Below are positions 48,101 through 60,518 of a DNA stretch of 64,000 nucleotides, one piece after another. Position 1 is the first letter of the stretch. Each line of letters starts with the position of its first letter. The notes under the pieces were generated by a model. That model saw only the letters and a program-made list of their open reading frames with translations. It made no database searches and was not told the origin of the DNA. The translations under genes were made by a program, and so were the position numbers. Location of the stretch: contig WIUZ02000005.1 of assembly GCA_015956445.1 (NCBI GenBank), forward strand, positions 868,001-932,000, given 5' to 3'. The stretch comes from Thelephora terrestris. Its lineage: Eukaryota; Basidiomycota; Agaricomycetes; Thelephorales; Thelephoraceae.

Positions 48101-48931
48101 GGCAGGTTTCGAAGAAGGCGGATGTTGTTCACTAACTATTGGAACTTCGTCATCGGGTGGTGTGGGTAGAGTCTTCTCGGATGGCAGTTCCGGGGATACA
48201 TCCATGGGCGACATTGGTGGGGAAGGGGGTGCGCCATTGATAGACTCGCCAACAACGATCTCTTCTTGTCGTGGTTCCAGTTCAGGGCTAGGTGGTCGAA
48301 CATCGGGAAGTGATGCGTTGGGCGGTCCGATTGACGATTTGAGTTCCGATGTTGGTTCAATCACCTGTTCCGCATGATAGGAAACTTCGACAACCGGGGA
48401 TAGTCGCGCGTTGGTGACTGTGGGGACGACGAGTTGTGCGCTAGGCGGTATCGGGCGCGAGAAAGTATCCTCCTCGTTTCCGGCATCAATGAGAGCTTCT
48501 GCAAAGGCATTTGGCGGGAGAGTCTGATCATCTTCCGTTTCCGGTTCCTAAGCGCAAGGTAAGCTTCAAGTATAGTTACGTCGGACACCCGTACCTCGAT
48601 AGATGCTGTTAAAACCGACCGTAGCCTACTCGAAGACGGGACAGCAAATTTGCCTTTCGTTTGCGGGTTCCTTCTCCGGTTTGGTGTCTTGACGAGCTCG
48701 ATAATTGGTCTTCGACGGGGAATCAGTGGGGTAGCACGACAAGTGGGAGGACGCGACTTACTGTGGTTGTTTTGCTTGCGCGAGGATCCTATCGAGGTAA
48801 TCGTCGAGAAAATCAAAGCCATGTTCTTGAACTTTGGCATCGAACCAAGTCCGGCTGTCGTCGCTAGCCATCCCCGCACGGACGGTATGGACCCATTGAT
48901 TTGAAGGGCGATTCCTCTGAGATTCGGCCAT
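45162..48931 (-). CDS. Inner centromere protein (INCENP/Sli15/Pic1), 1165 residues
   Basis: This is the scaffold of the chromosomal passenger complex, which anchors and activates Aurora kinase. Six exons: 48931-48762, 48709-48595, 48547-46364, 46305-46162, 46108-45902 and 45839-45162. The N-terminus (WFDAKVQEHGFDFLDDYLDRI) is a short helix, the expected contact for survivin/borealin partners. The middle is long, disordered and Ser/Pro-rich. A charged single helix follows (SRMKEMELRRQQIAEKKAEV). The IN-box begins near residue 1069 (LPEIDSEYSDSDDEDRKKNF) and contains the DPPDW Aurora-binding motif. A TSS motif lies at about 1138-1140 (RARTSSANW), the site whose phosphorylation completes Aurora activation. 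Family membership rests on this C-terminal box and is firm. It is divergent from the GRAM gene, 233 bases apart. Confidence 0.93.
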
Positions 48932-49164
48932 TGTAGAAGGACTGAATCTTGAGGGGATTAACGCGCAGAAACACTGCTCAGGTTGAAGGTGGAACGCGAG
49001 TCTCACGTGGTGGAGAAGGAGATGACCCGTGACAAGATATTTTGATCCTTTGATCCATGATGATCACTGCGCTGACTGCGCCCGGACGCCTGGGGCAACT
49101 GATTCAGAAGCCCGAGTCGTGCCAATGCGACATTACAGTATTCGATTCTCTGTTTGCAACAACC

Positions 49165-51723
49165 ATGTCTGAGCCAAGGAACAGAACCCTCGCTCCACCG
49201 CCACCAAGACACCCGGCTGTGAACGCTAGGCCACCATCCCCGAACACTCAATCTCCTTCAAACATTCTGGCTGCACCACCACCACCAGTCCACCCATCTT
49301 TGCCGCCCCGGCCATCTTCCAGCCCCCGGCAAGATGCCAGATTGGACTACTTTAGTGAATCTAGACCCTCTCAGGTAGCAACGACGTTGGATGTGCCTCC
49401 CCCACCAGTTCCTCCAAACCGCCCCGGTTTTCCTCGTTCAGCTTCTGAGGGTGTCACGGCGTCCACGTCGAGCGTCGATGTCAGACCCATTGAGTCTCCT
49501 GTCCCTCCGCCAAAACGACCGAGTGTCTCACCTGAGTTGCCTCCACCAAATTCCCTGAGCTCGATCACTGCCCCCTCAGCTATCCCGCCACCTGTGCACC
49601 ACGCAAGGCACCAGCGTTCGCTCACCTCAGACTCGGCCTACGAGGCCACCCTCTCAGAAAAGGAGCTACGCGATTTATACGACGACGAAGAAATTGACCG
49701 GTTTATCCGTCTCTTCTCGGCTGTAGGTTGCTCCTTGGCGTACCCTTGGTTTACCGACTCATCATGCCCACAGTTCGTGAATGAGGTCAAGTTGGACGAC
49801 AGTGGTCAATCAACTGCAAACGCAGATTTTACCGCTGCTGTAGACAGCATCGTCGTCGAGGACCCCGAGGACAATGATGATAAGGACTGGGTTTCGTTGA
49901 AAGACGCTGGAGAAAGCCTCGGTCTACCACAAGATGGAAACCAACCTCAGACGATATGTGAACAGATTGCCCAAGTGAGTAGAACGCCAGGCATCACTTC
50001 AACACTCATTTATTTCCGGCGATTCCAGAAATTCGTCGAGCCGTATTTGCCCAAAACGACAAAGACGATCCCACCATTTACGGTGTTCAGATTTCGCCTT
50101 ACGGTCCAGAGGCTGTACTTGGCTCTAGAACCCGGATACCAGTACATTCTCGACAATTTGGTCTCCCTTGCACTTTGGGAGGATAGAAATTGGAGTCTTG
50201 GGCTTTGCCTTGTGGGTTTCATCTTTGGCAGGAATACCGTCGCATTAACGATGTTTGCCGTTAGGGTTACTGGGTATTATGGGTACATAACCTTCTGCTC
50301 CCTGCGTTCATCTTCTACCTGCTCTATGTCCTCTTGCATCGGAAGATGCACCCATATCCCAGCTTAGCGCAGCTTCGTGAACATCGTGGACACATCGACA
50401 AGGCCAGTGAGTTTGGGGAAGAATTACAGGCCAGATTGACCGCGAGTACTCCATTCGGTCTTCTCGACGCCTGGAAAACTCTGAGAGTCTATAACAAAAA
50501 AAAGCCCAAGGTGAAGGGGAAGCATCACGACGACTCAGCAAGCATCATTGGTACAGAAACGGCAGTGACAGAGGGCGATACCACTGCCGTGGAAGGTTCT
50601 GGGGAAGGGGCTCATGAGCGGGATAGTATCAAAGCGCTGTGTTTGGAGGCGTTGTGTGAGCTGGTCGATGGACTGGAAAGGCTCAAAAAGTGCGCAGTTC
50701 GTAAATCGCCAATGGCTCTGCTGACATACCCCTAGCCTCTTCTTATGGAGGAAACCATCCGCTTCATACATGCTCAGTATCGTGCGTGACTGCGCAATAC
50801 TGTACTTGACTTATGCTGACTTTTCACACAGGCCCTGGGGGTTATTGGCTTTGTGACACTGATGTTGCCTGCCCAGTGGTTAGCAAAAATCGCGTATTTC
50901 GTTTTGGGTTTTGCCTTCTGGCACATCCCACCCATTTTAGCCGCCCTCCCAGCAGGAGATCACAGAAGGTAGTCAAAATTGGACATGGGACTTTCAGCCT
51001 CTAACAGCACTATCCAGGATTTTGGCTCTCACGCATATCGTCCCCACTGATGCAGACTATGCCATGGCCATGATTTCAGAACGTGTCGCCAGGGGGCAAG
51101 AGATTAAACCCCTTAACCGAAAACGGAAAGCTGTAAAAAAGTCTGACGTTGGTGACTCTTCGGATGTAGCCTCCCATGGCACCGATGAGGACGGCAAACC
51201 AAGTAGAATTCTCAAGGGTGTGTCTGCATTGAAGACAGTCGCAGATACTGGGTACCAAGCCATTGGGGGTCAACGGGTAAGCGCATCCTCCTATGGTAAC
51301 TTAACGCAAGGGGCCTGATGGATGCTCGCCAGTTCATCCACAACTTCGCGCCAGCTGCTGTGCGAGATGCTGGACCACAAAGTGACAGCCGATGTGAGAG
51401 GAACACTTGCATTTCAGTTGCCGGTGGTCTTTGCTTACGGATGCACAGCTTACCCCGCACAACGCGGCAAGATCCCTGGGATCATCACGGTTTCTACTGA
51501 AAAATTCTACTTCACACCTCTACTTTCGGGATCAAAGCTGGAGGTCCCTGTGGGAGACATCGTTGGTATCAAGAAGGCAATGCCGAAAGGAATCTCGATC
51601 AGAGTCAAAGATGTGACACAGGAGGGCGGGGAAAGGAATGAAAAGTTCATGCTGGTTTACGAGAGAGATGAGTTGTTTGGGAGGTTGGTCGGGACTGGGG
51701 GAAAGAAGTGGACCAGGATCTAA
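49165..51723 (+). CDS. GRAM-domain membrane protein, 713 residues
   Basis: Nine exons: 49165-49722, 49774-49974, 50029-50211, 50265-50689, 50736-50781, 50832-50968, 51018-51276, 51333-51359 and 51418-51723. The first 160 residues are proline-rich (PPPPRHP, PPPPVPPNRP), suggesting SH3 or profilin binding. Hydrophobic spans follow (HNLLLPAFIFYLLYVLL, ALGVIGFVTLMLPAQWLAK, IAYFVLGFAFWHIPPILAAL). The C-terminus is a GRAM domain (YPAQRGKIPGIITVSTEKFY, FTPLLSGSKLEVPVGDIVGI), a PH-like fold for lipids at membrane contact sites. Exon 8 has only 27 bases. Without the intron 51360-51417 the frame would fail, and with it the GRAM frame is restored. The likely place is an internal membrane such as the ER. 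Function is unknown. Confidence 0.82.
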
Positions 51724-52004
51724 ACTCATTGTTACTTGTCTCTTCACAACCTTTAATCTGCTAATCTGTGTATAACATTTCTACGATTATTTATTCCAGC
51801 ATTTATCGCACATATCAGTCGCCTCTGAATTCCAAGGCAATCTCTGGTGATCCTGATCGCCAGCCATTTGACGGGCGTCTCTCGACCAATCCGATCAAAT
51901 AGACGCTTGATGGTTCCGAGGTCACGGGTTGAAACCTTCAGTTCGCGGACCTGAGCTCCCTCTACCTCCCTTTGCACACTCGATCTCGATACTTGTTTTG
52001 TGGG

Positions 52005-53172
52005 ATGCCCCCTCAGCCTGGAGTTTTTAACATGAGGTGCGCTCACCGTATGAATTTGACCCTTTCTTGTACTCAGCCTCCCATCCCAGCGCTGGCCCGA
52101 GTAGAGTCCAGAGTACGTTCCTGTCGCCACCACTGGCTGATGATGGTCCACGCCACCCTCATTACCAGAAATCACTAACTTTGCTTTCGATTGTTTCTTG
52201 AAAACAGACAACGCGGTGGATGACGCCAAGCGAGAACGCAAACGGAAAGAAATTGCTGGGAGGCTGAGTAGGGAGATGGGTGAACATCGGGATGAGTGCG
52301 TGTTTTCCTCCTTCCCCCCACCCATGCATCTGTTCCAGCATCGGAAAACTCACTGGCGCTGGACGGGGTGATTTAGTGTTGGAAGGCATTATGCGGACAG
52401 CATCGCCCTCCTGGCGAATGCCGGGGTTCAAATATCCACTCGACCAGAGACGTCACCAGCATACAACTTACGGCTATACCCACTCACGATCGAGCGGTCT
52501 GCATTGCTCACACAGATTACTATGGACGAAAAACGGGAGTTGGATATGATTGGGACCGCCTATGAAGAAGAACGCGATCGAGTCGAGGAGGAGTGGAAGC
52601 GCGGAAGAGACATGATTCGAAAACGACTGTTGGAAGGGATCGAAGAACGAAGACGAAGGGCGAGGGAAGAAAAAGACGGAGAGGGAAACGTTGGAGGTTC
52701 GTGCGTTCCTGGCTTTGCCCTTTGAAAGGTCTTACGAGCAGGCCTACACTACCCAGATGTTACCATGGACTCACAATCTCGGCCGCATATAACGCGGAAG
52801 CTCAGAAATCAGCTTGGTGGATCACCGCCGCATTCGCCTCTGACAACGACTCCCAACGGCAATGCTCCTGGTCCTGTAACAGTTGGGCCGCTGGTTAACC
52901 CACACTCACTGTCGATCGACGAGCTGCCTTCGCCGTTCCCCCTCCCTCTCACATCAACACAACTGCCCTACGGCAGCTCTGGGGCCGCAGCAGGTGGCAA
53001 CGGACGAAGACGAAACAAGGGAGGCGGATTCCAAGCCCAAATAGCCGGTGGGCTTGGAAAGAGTGGCGGCGGTCTGACTTCCGCCAAAGACTTTGAGATA
53101 GATGCAGACCTGGGCGAGATCAGGCGGGGAAACAAACGAAGACGGACGGCAGCGACATCAGTCAAAGCGTAA
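52005..53172 (+). CDS. Sds3-like subunit of a Sin3/Rpd3 histone deacetylase complex, 308 residues
   Basis: Five exons: 52005-52036, 52090-52145, 52208-52295, 52377-52696 and 52742-53172. The core KRERKRKEIAGRLSREMGEH, YNLRLYPLTIERSALLTQIT, YEEERDRVEEEWKRGRDMI and RPHITRKLRNQLG is the Sds3/BRMS1-type coiled coil, which dimerises and holds the deacetylase on the Sin3 scaffold. The C-terminal part is Gly/Ser/Pro-rich and ends with the basic EIRRGNKRRRTA, probably nuclear. The first two exons are small and partly model-driven. Acceptors 52089 and 52376 were chosen because earlier AGs give stops. Expected action is gene silencing in the nucleus. It lies just before REC8 on the same strand. Confidence 0.78.
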
Positions 53173-53333
53173 CTCGCTTTGGTCTCTTGTTTTCCTTTCC
53201 CCCTCCCCTGCACGCGTCTCATCCATTTTAGGAAAGTTCAACGCTGTTCTGCTGGTCAGCTCAGAATTAGCTCCGACTCTGCAATTCAGGGTCGTTGGTT
53301 ATAATCTTGGCTTTTTCACCTCGCTCCCCCTTC

Positions 53334-53358
53334 TCTCCTCTCCTCTCCTCTCCTCTCC
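53334..53358 (+). repeat. (TCTCC)5 microsatellite
   Basis: Five perfect TCTCC units, with a partial sixth, in the leader region of REC8. It lies in a pyrimidine-rich stretch of the kind often found near fungal transcription starts. Confidence 0.85.
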
Positions 53359-53490
53359 TCTCTTCTGCGTCTCCTTGTCGCTGTCCTGTCGCCTCTCGCA
53401 GTGTATCTCTACCTATGCTCTTGTCCATCTAATAATCAGCTTTCGTTGTATCCCCATCGCTCTGCTCCGTTGCTCTGGCTGTTTACCACA

Positions 53491-56463
53491 ATGTTCTTTA
53501 CCCCCGAATTATTGTCTCGAAGGGATAGCGGCTTTGGCCTTCTATGGTGGGTTGCCTTCTTTTCGTCGAGAGTTATCTGAATTTTTAGAAAAGGCTGGCT
53601 GCAACCTTGGGCTCCAAATCATCCTTTAAGAAACTCCCGAAGCGCTCTGTCTTGACTGCAGACATTTCACAGCTATGTGATCTTATTGCCGAGCCCAAGG
53701 AACCGCTTGCCCTTCGATTGTCGTCTAATCTTATGGTCGGTGTTGCTCGGTATGTGACTCAAAAAGGACGCTACCTCCTTGTGCTGATATCAGTGGGACT
53801 GCGGCAGTGTATATCAAGGTATATTCTACCCGAAGGGCTGATCTTAGGCTGACTGGTTCGAATGTCTGCAGTCAAACACGAAATATTTCTTGTCGACGTG
53901 ACCGCGTGCTTCAACTCCCTGCGGAAGACTTTTCAAGATCTTGCACTTACTAACAACGAAGCCGCGCTCCAGATGAATCAGCCGACTATGAGGTCAGTCC
54001 TCCGAAAGGTTTGTTCCTCCTCGACTTGACCCCCGGCAGACCAGAAGCATTGAACCTTCCAAACGACCCTGCGAGAAATATGGCGTTTGATTTCGCAACT
54101 AGATTCGCGGTGAGTCCTACTGGTTCATCGCTGTACATTAATTCCGAGTGATTGCCATCTCCAGGACTGGGAAGACATTGGACGAGGTAAACAGAGTGCA
54201 ACTACAATGTCATTTTTTCAGAACCGGTGACGATCCAATTTGCAGACGATGGGGAGTATGACCCCAACGCGAGGACCAAGACCCAAAAGAAGAAAAGAGT
54301 CGTCTCAGAGACAATGCCTCCCCCTTCCTCAGAGATAGGGCGGCAAAATTTGTACACTCTGCCTGAAGACCACGGCCACATATTCTCCAATTCCATGGAC
54401 CTCTCGTTTTCTGGGGATGCGGGTCCCGTAGCCTTGTCCTCGCAAGTAGACATATACGGGTTTGAAGACAACCTATTCGGACCTCCAGAAGCCGTGGCGG
54501 ACGGTCCAGACATCTCCGAAGAGCTCGCCCAGGTACTCGGCGATGACTGGGGTGCTGACCAGACTATCGAGTATGTGGACGAGTTGAGCGGGGGACAAAT
54601 CTTAGCTGAAAGATATCCGAACAGGATGGGCGAAGAGCTGCAAACGCAGATGACAAACGGCCCCCTCATGGACCTGGACATAGGTGACGACTTACAGTAT
54701 GTGGACCCTGCTGCTGTAGAACGCCCGGAACCAAGTATGCCACCTGGGGAGAGAGTAAGTGCGATGAATCATTACAGCGAACCCCAATCTGAACCTCGTC
54801 TGTGTCTGTTAGCTCTTGTCAGACTCGGACAAAGGTGAGTAAGCCCACTTACGTACTCCCAAACCACTTTCAAACCACCCGACGCCTACAGAAAACCGTA
54901 TACCCCCGGACACTATTCCTTTAGAAGGTACGCAGGGGTGTTTCATCGCTGAATCCTTCCCTCGTACAACACCGATGGAGGATGTACAACCGAGCCCGAA
55001 ACCTCAGAAAACAAGGAATAGGCGCAAAAGAGATGGGAACTTTCTAGATGGACAAACAGAACTCACCAGCGAGGAACTCAAGGAGATTCGAGAAACCTAC
55101 CTCCAAAGACAACACATTCTGCGAAGTGAGGTGGAGGCCAAACGGAGGGAGAGAGAAGCCGCAGTGGTTTTTGATCAATTGCTCTGGGCCGTGCCGCATG
55201 ACAGTGAGGCTTTCCTCTCTCCTGCTGCCGAGTGCTCTAGGAACCTTGACGTTATCTCCACGCTTCCAGTGATCGCACCGGAGATAGTTGACTTTTGGAG
55301 AGAAAACTTGAGGGCGCAATTCAATGCAAGATCAGGGATCCGGGACTCCGTGGTAGAGAAGAGTCAGTGATTCGTCTGCCGCGTTTTTTCATCCTCATCA
55401 GCCCCCATAGGCCCAGGGCCCCCGAGAAAACGCCGCAGGACCAGGCCCTCGCCACCGACAGTGGACCAGGAGACTTTGCCTCAGGTCGATGATGTAGACC
55501 TGGGAGCGAATGTTGACACAGGTGAGAGCGTGTTATCATTGATGGAAGCGTTCGTCTAACGATATCCGTAGATTACCATTTCCAGAGAGAGGCAGAATCT
55601 GCTCGTCTCAGATCTTCCGAGGTGAGGCTCGTTCCGGACCCATTATAATCGCGTTGACGCCTTCCCATACTCGCAGGAACCCGGCCAAGCTCGGCACGCA
55701 TCACGTCCACCATCAATAGTAGGTAGCCACCTAGGGATTGTGGCAAGGGGCAACCAGGATTCTGTGGTTCAGTCCCAAAAAAGCTCACTGTTGTTCCCAT
55801 GGGACAACGCCGGAGTCAGTTCCTCCGGAGGGTTTGACTTTGACCTTGGACATGGCTCACTAAATCTGGGCTCCGGTACCGGAGAGATGCCGCTGCACCG
55901 TTCCCGCAGCGTGAGCGGAAGGGAAGGTTCATTGATGAGGAGCCTAGCGGGATCTCCGGTTCCATTCAACCTTCAGAACGAGGGTCCATTGTCGGATGAC
56001 TTCCAGTTCCGAGGTATGACCCCAACGAACGCCCATCATAGAAAGTGCTTATGCGTGCATTAGTCCCCGATGAAGACACTTCAGTGGCTTCGTTGAGACC
56101 GGATGTAAACCTAAGGAACCTGGAGCCTAAGTCGCATGACTTCCTGAAGTGAGTCCGATCTCGGGGTTGGCGACAGCGTCATGAACGATAATCGGTAGAT
56201 ACGCAAAGATGCTGTTGCAAACGTTACCTGGGACTGGCGCTCTGAGGTTTGACGATGTCGCACCGAAGGCGCCAAAGGTGTCTGGAACCGAGACGCGGCG
56301 TGTTGCTGCCGCCGCGTTTTATCACTGCCTTGGTAAGTATCCTGCGTGCTTGTCAGGTTGTATCGCCACGATTGATGAGGGTTTCTCAGTTCTTTCCACC
56401 AAAGACCTGGTCAAACTGGAGCAAAAGGAGCCGTATGGGAGAATCGAGATCACGATTAAATAG
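53491..56463 (+). CDS. REC8: Meiotic cohesin kleisin subunit REC8, 756 residues
   Basis: This is the meiosis-specific kleisin that closes the cohesin ring and is cut by separase. Fifteen exons: 53491-53546, 53594-53749, 53808-53818, 53872-53992, 54040-54109, 54165-54186, 54222-54754, 54813-54834, 54892-55362, 55411-55521, 55572-55621, 55677-56013, 56046-56148, 56199-56332 and 56390-56463. The N-terminal MFFTPELLSRRDSGFGLLWL, LAATLGSKSSFKKLPKRSVL and LALRLSSNLMVGVARVY are typical of fungal Rec8 rather than Rad21. The C-terminal winged helix (AAFYHCLVLSTKDLVKLEQK) binds Smc1. Exon 3 has 11 bases. Introns 54187-54221 (35 bases) and 56014-56045 (32 bases) are exceptionally short but restore the frame. 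A tempting donor at 54928 lies in coding sequence, since removal would break the frame. Confidence 0.88.
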
Positions 56464-56580
56464 GGCTACATTCTGCTTGTAACTGGGTTAACCAGTGGCC
56501 CGTGGGATCGGATGAATCAAGCGCCGGGTTTTTGGGGAACCCGAAATCCGATCATTTCTCTGCTCATAAGCGCATGATGA

Positions 56581-57654
<1,074 letters not shown>

Positions 57655-58500
57655 CACTGTACCGATTCACGAATCCATCGTCTTCTGGAAACCTTTCTGA
57701 GCTAGTTCCCTGGACCGTGGCGCCGGTAGGCAGAGATAGCTTGTTTATTTTTTGTTTGATCAAGTTTTGCCCAAGCGACCTTTGAGATCATTTTAAGTTA
57801 TCTACGGCCGAAAGAAGAGGGTGTTTAACTTCATCGTTGAGGACCCTTCTCGAAGCTTGAAGCTTGTCATTGTGTTCTCTCGTGTGAGGCTTTCGCCCAA
57901 GCTAGCTGCGTGGCGACAGGAATATAGAACGTTTCGACACTCCAAGGGAGGTTTGTAACGTCGGGTCAGCGCATCGCCCGACGCATCCCTTCCCGGAACA
58001 TTTTGGTACATCCTCCTTTAGACCAAGACGAAACGAGGGTTCCCGTTTCTCGGTTGGGGGCCACGGGATCCCAGTGTCGGCGGAAAGCATTTTCGCGATG
58101 CCGTGTAGCGTACTATAAGAACTCGACAAGAACAACCATATTCAAGGACAAACCAAACCTCCCACAATAATGGACAATCTACGACATACGTGAAAGGTAA
58201 AAACACATCCAACTTGGAATACAAGAACTTGGTTGACGAGTGGGGGGAAAGCGATACGGAGAACAACACACCGATGCACGCTAAGATAGGAACGGCATCG
58301 TGTCTAGTGGAATCCTAGTTCGTTTAAGATGGATGAACTTTCCATCCAATTAGCTGCTTGCTCGACCCCGAAGGAGATCTGCGCACTGCTCGACACATAC
58401 TTGTACCCTGAGCCTCTTGTAGATCTCGTTCGTGCGGAAGTCTTGGATGTTGCATCCCCAAGCCTTCCTTCATAACAGCAAATCTGGACCTGCAATTACA
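57655..58500. other. Intergenic 0.85 kb, no gene seen
   Basis: Between the IDI1 stop and the first repeat element. It holds the IDI1 3' UTR. Short frames on the minus strand (around 57800-58270) have no conserved motif. Confidence 0.55.
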
Positions 58501-58541
58501 CTAGAAAAATGCCGACTTGATGTCGACATAAACCTTGCTTG
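58501..58541 (+). repeat. 41-base hairpin end repeat, copy 1
   Basis: It matches 59053-59093 at 34 of 41 positions by hand count with no gap. It begins CTAGAAAA and ends AACCTTGCTTG. Changes on the two arms of the hairpin largely keep pairing. Confidence 0.8.
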
Positions 58542-58951
58542 TCAATAGGAGTACGTGTATTCCTATATATTTTCACAAATATCATCTGCATGTGTACATG
58601 GACAAGTATGATTATCTGATGGTGGTGTAAATACAACTCCAGGAGCAAACTCCGGAGACGGCTCATATTGGACCCGTTGCGCTCAACCGGCGACGAGCTC
58701 AGCAACCGCACATTGGAAAGGCGCCACACGCAACACAACATCCGGGGTACGGCATGGTGACAAGACTACGCAAACTCAGTGTGAGCCAGCTACCCAAATT
58801 CACGCTCTCAGGACCTCAAGGTCTCAACCTGTGAGATTCACAAGGGAATTGATATCAGACACCAACGGGACCGGCGTTGATTGAAGGCAGAGTAGCGGCC
58901 GCTGGGATTATTGATTTGCCAGGGCCAGTGCCGATTCTACTATCTCAACAT

Positions 58952-59033
58952 GTGAACCGTCAAAATGTTCATATAGCCAGACAACACGCGCTTATAATTT
59001 AGGGGGGTCAGGGAAACCTTGCAAGCAAGGTAA
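58952..59033 (+). repeat. 82-base direct repeat, copy 1
   Basis: It matches 60519-60599 with about five substitutions and a one-base gap. The core tagccagacaacacgcgctt and the palindrome ACCTTGCAAGCAAGGT are identical in both. Weak likeness continues about ten bases further right (cgtgaccca against cgtgtccca). Confidence 0.85.
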
Positions 59034-59052
59034 TTGCGTGACCCAGGAGAGA

Positions 59053-59093
59053 CTAGAAAAGTGTCGACTTTGCATCGACAGAAACCTTGCTTG
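59053..59093 (+). repeat. 41-base hairpin end repeat, copy 2
   Basis: Partner of 58501-58541, in the same orientation, 552 bases away. It is preceded by A, so on the minus strand CTAG is followed by T, as at copy 1. Confidence 0.8.
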
Positions 59094-59104
59094 CCGGGAG
59101 TGCC

Positions 59105-60064
59105 CAGCCGGACGTCATAAGCCTTATTACATCGCTGCTTCTCAAACGCCAGATACCGAGCCCTTCATTCGAAAATTCTTCAGACGTATCCTCCTTCCCT
59201 AACCTACATCCCGACCTCACCGAGGCCATTGACCCACCTGTCGACTTTTCAACACAGCCGTGGGCTGATGCATCATTGATAACTCCTCGTCACACCGTTC
59301 GCACACGCTGGAATCGGGCCACGTCTCAAAAGTGGTGCACTGACTCAAAATCCTGTTTATTTATTTGCCCAGCACTTGACACGATCAAAGGGTCCTCGTT
59401 GACTCTAGAGGAGCGCTACGCCCTCGCAAGTCCACCAAAGAAGGGGAGAAGATGTCACGATAAGGGCCTTCCGGAATCGATCCACATATCAATTGGGATG
59501 AAGGTCATGGTGACCAACAACCTACAGACGGACCTGGACATCACCAACGGCGCTCGTGGTGTCATCACCGACATTATCCTCAACCCTGACGAACCTCCTC
59601 TGGACGAAGGGTCTGTGGTCACGTTGAAGCACCTGCCGGAATGCGTCCTCGTAAAGTTATCACGCACGGGCGGCTGCCCTTCCAAATCTCGAGGAAGGGG
59701 TGATCCCAATCCAGCGCATTTCCACGAAAATCCAGATCTGTGTCCACGGGAAGTCCCAGACAGTGACACGCACTCAGTTCCCAATCACGGAAGCATATGC
59801 ATTCACTGACTACTGTGCACAAGGGCAGACTATTCCTTATGTTGTAGTTGATATCGCAGGTGACCCCCCACATCCGGGCTTTCACTTTTCAACCTATATG
59901 TCGCTCTCTCGCGCAGCTCAGGGCGGGATACTATTCGGCTGCTGAGAGATTTTGACAACGATATGTTTTTACAAGCTCATGTGGCGGAGTTACTCGAGGA
60001 GGACAAACGACTTGAAGAATTAGATGTTGTTACGAGGAGGTGGTGGAGTAAAATTTCACAATAA
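59105..60064 (+). pseudogene. Decayed PIF1-like helicase C-terminal fragment
   Basis: The frame reads SIGMKVMVTNNLQTDLDITNG then ARGVITDIILNPDEPP, the classic segment after helicase domain 2 in PIF1-like helicases, including those of Helitron replicases. Near 59663-59690 the frame shifts by one base. It continues as GVIPIQRISTKIQI, RTQFPITEAYAFTDYCAQGQ and TIPYVVVDI, then STYMSLSR. A second one-base shift near 59910-59925 leads to GRDTIRLLRDFDNDMF and the terminal LEELDVVTRRWWSKISQ. The Walker A and B motifs are missing, since only the C-terminal third is present. No introns are needed. Two shifts and the missing front make it non-functional. Whether it came from a mobile element or a host PIF1-type gene is open. 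Confidence 0.8.
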
Positions 60065-60518
60065 ATCGCTTTCAACTCAATGAACACACTCGATTTCCGT
60101 GTCGTCTTGATGGCTGTGTTGAAGGCTTTCAGCCAACATTAAGTTTTTCCCGAAACTTCGATTTCGGACTCCCGCGACCCTCCAACAAACCGAGCACGAG
60201 TCTCTTTTCAGCTGACATTTTCATCCCGTAGTTCGTGATACATTGGGCTACCTTGAACTTTGCTCTAAATAAGGGTTAGAATAAACCCATAGCTATGTAA
60301 CAGGGAGGCGACATGAAAACAAGGGCAGCGCGACTCCTCATCCCGCTGAAAGGAAAAACATTGTCCCGCCACGGGAAATTGAACGTTTTTGACAGCGATC
60401 TCTCACGTGCCGGATATACGGTGCCGGAAAGATGGCGGTTCCCACGTTGGTTACTGGTGGACATTTATGCTGTTGAAATGTTGAGAGGGGCACGGAAGCG
60501 GCTGTGCTTGAGTGACAA

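Larger units (their letters stand above)
58501..59033. mobile_element. Helitron/Helentron-like non-coding element, copy B (533 bases)
   Basis: The left end is CTAG followed by an imperfect 8-base-pair hairpin (58509-58516 with 58522-58529). Next comes ACCTTGCTTG. The right end is the 82-base repeat 58952-59033 ending in the palindrome ACCTTGCAAGCAAGGT. The left sequence ACCTTGCTTG is the inverted complement of CAAGCAAGGT at the right end, but lies inside the hairpin. This is an asymmetric inverted repeat. On the minus strand the left end reads hairpin-CTAG followed by T, as at a Helitron 3' end. No coding content is seen. The element family is inferred from end structure alone. Confidence 0.55.

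Noticed and set aside
53839-53866. GGTTCGAAT resembling a tRNA B box
   Set aside because: It lies inside a REC8 intron and no cloverleaf or A box fits around it. No tRNA or rRNA gene was found in the window.
54928-54981. Possible intron in REC8 starting GTACGC
   Set aside because: Removing it breaks the frame. Reading through gives a continuous coding sequence into the next conserved block.
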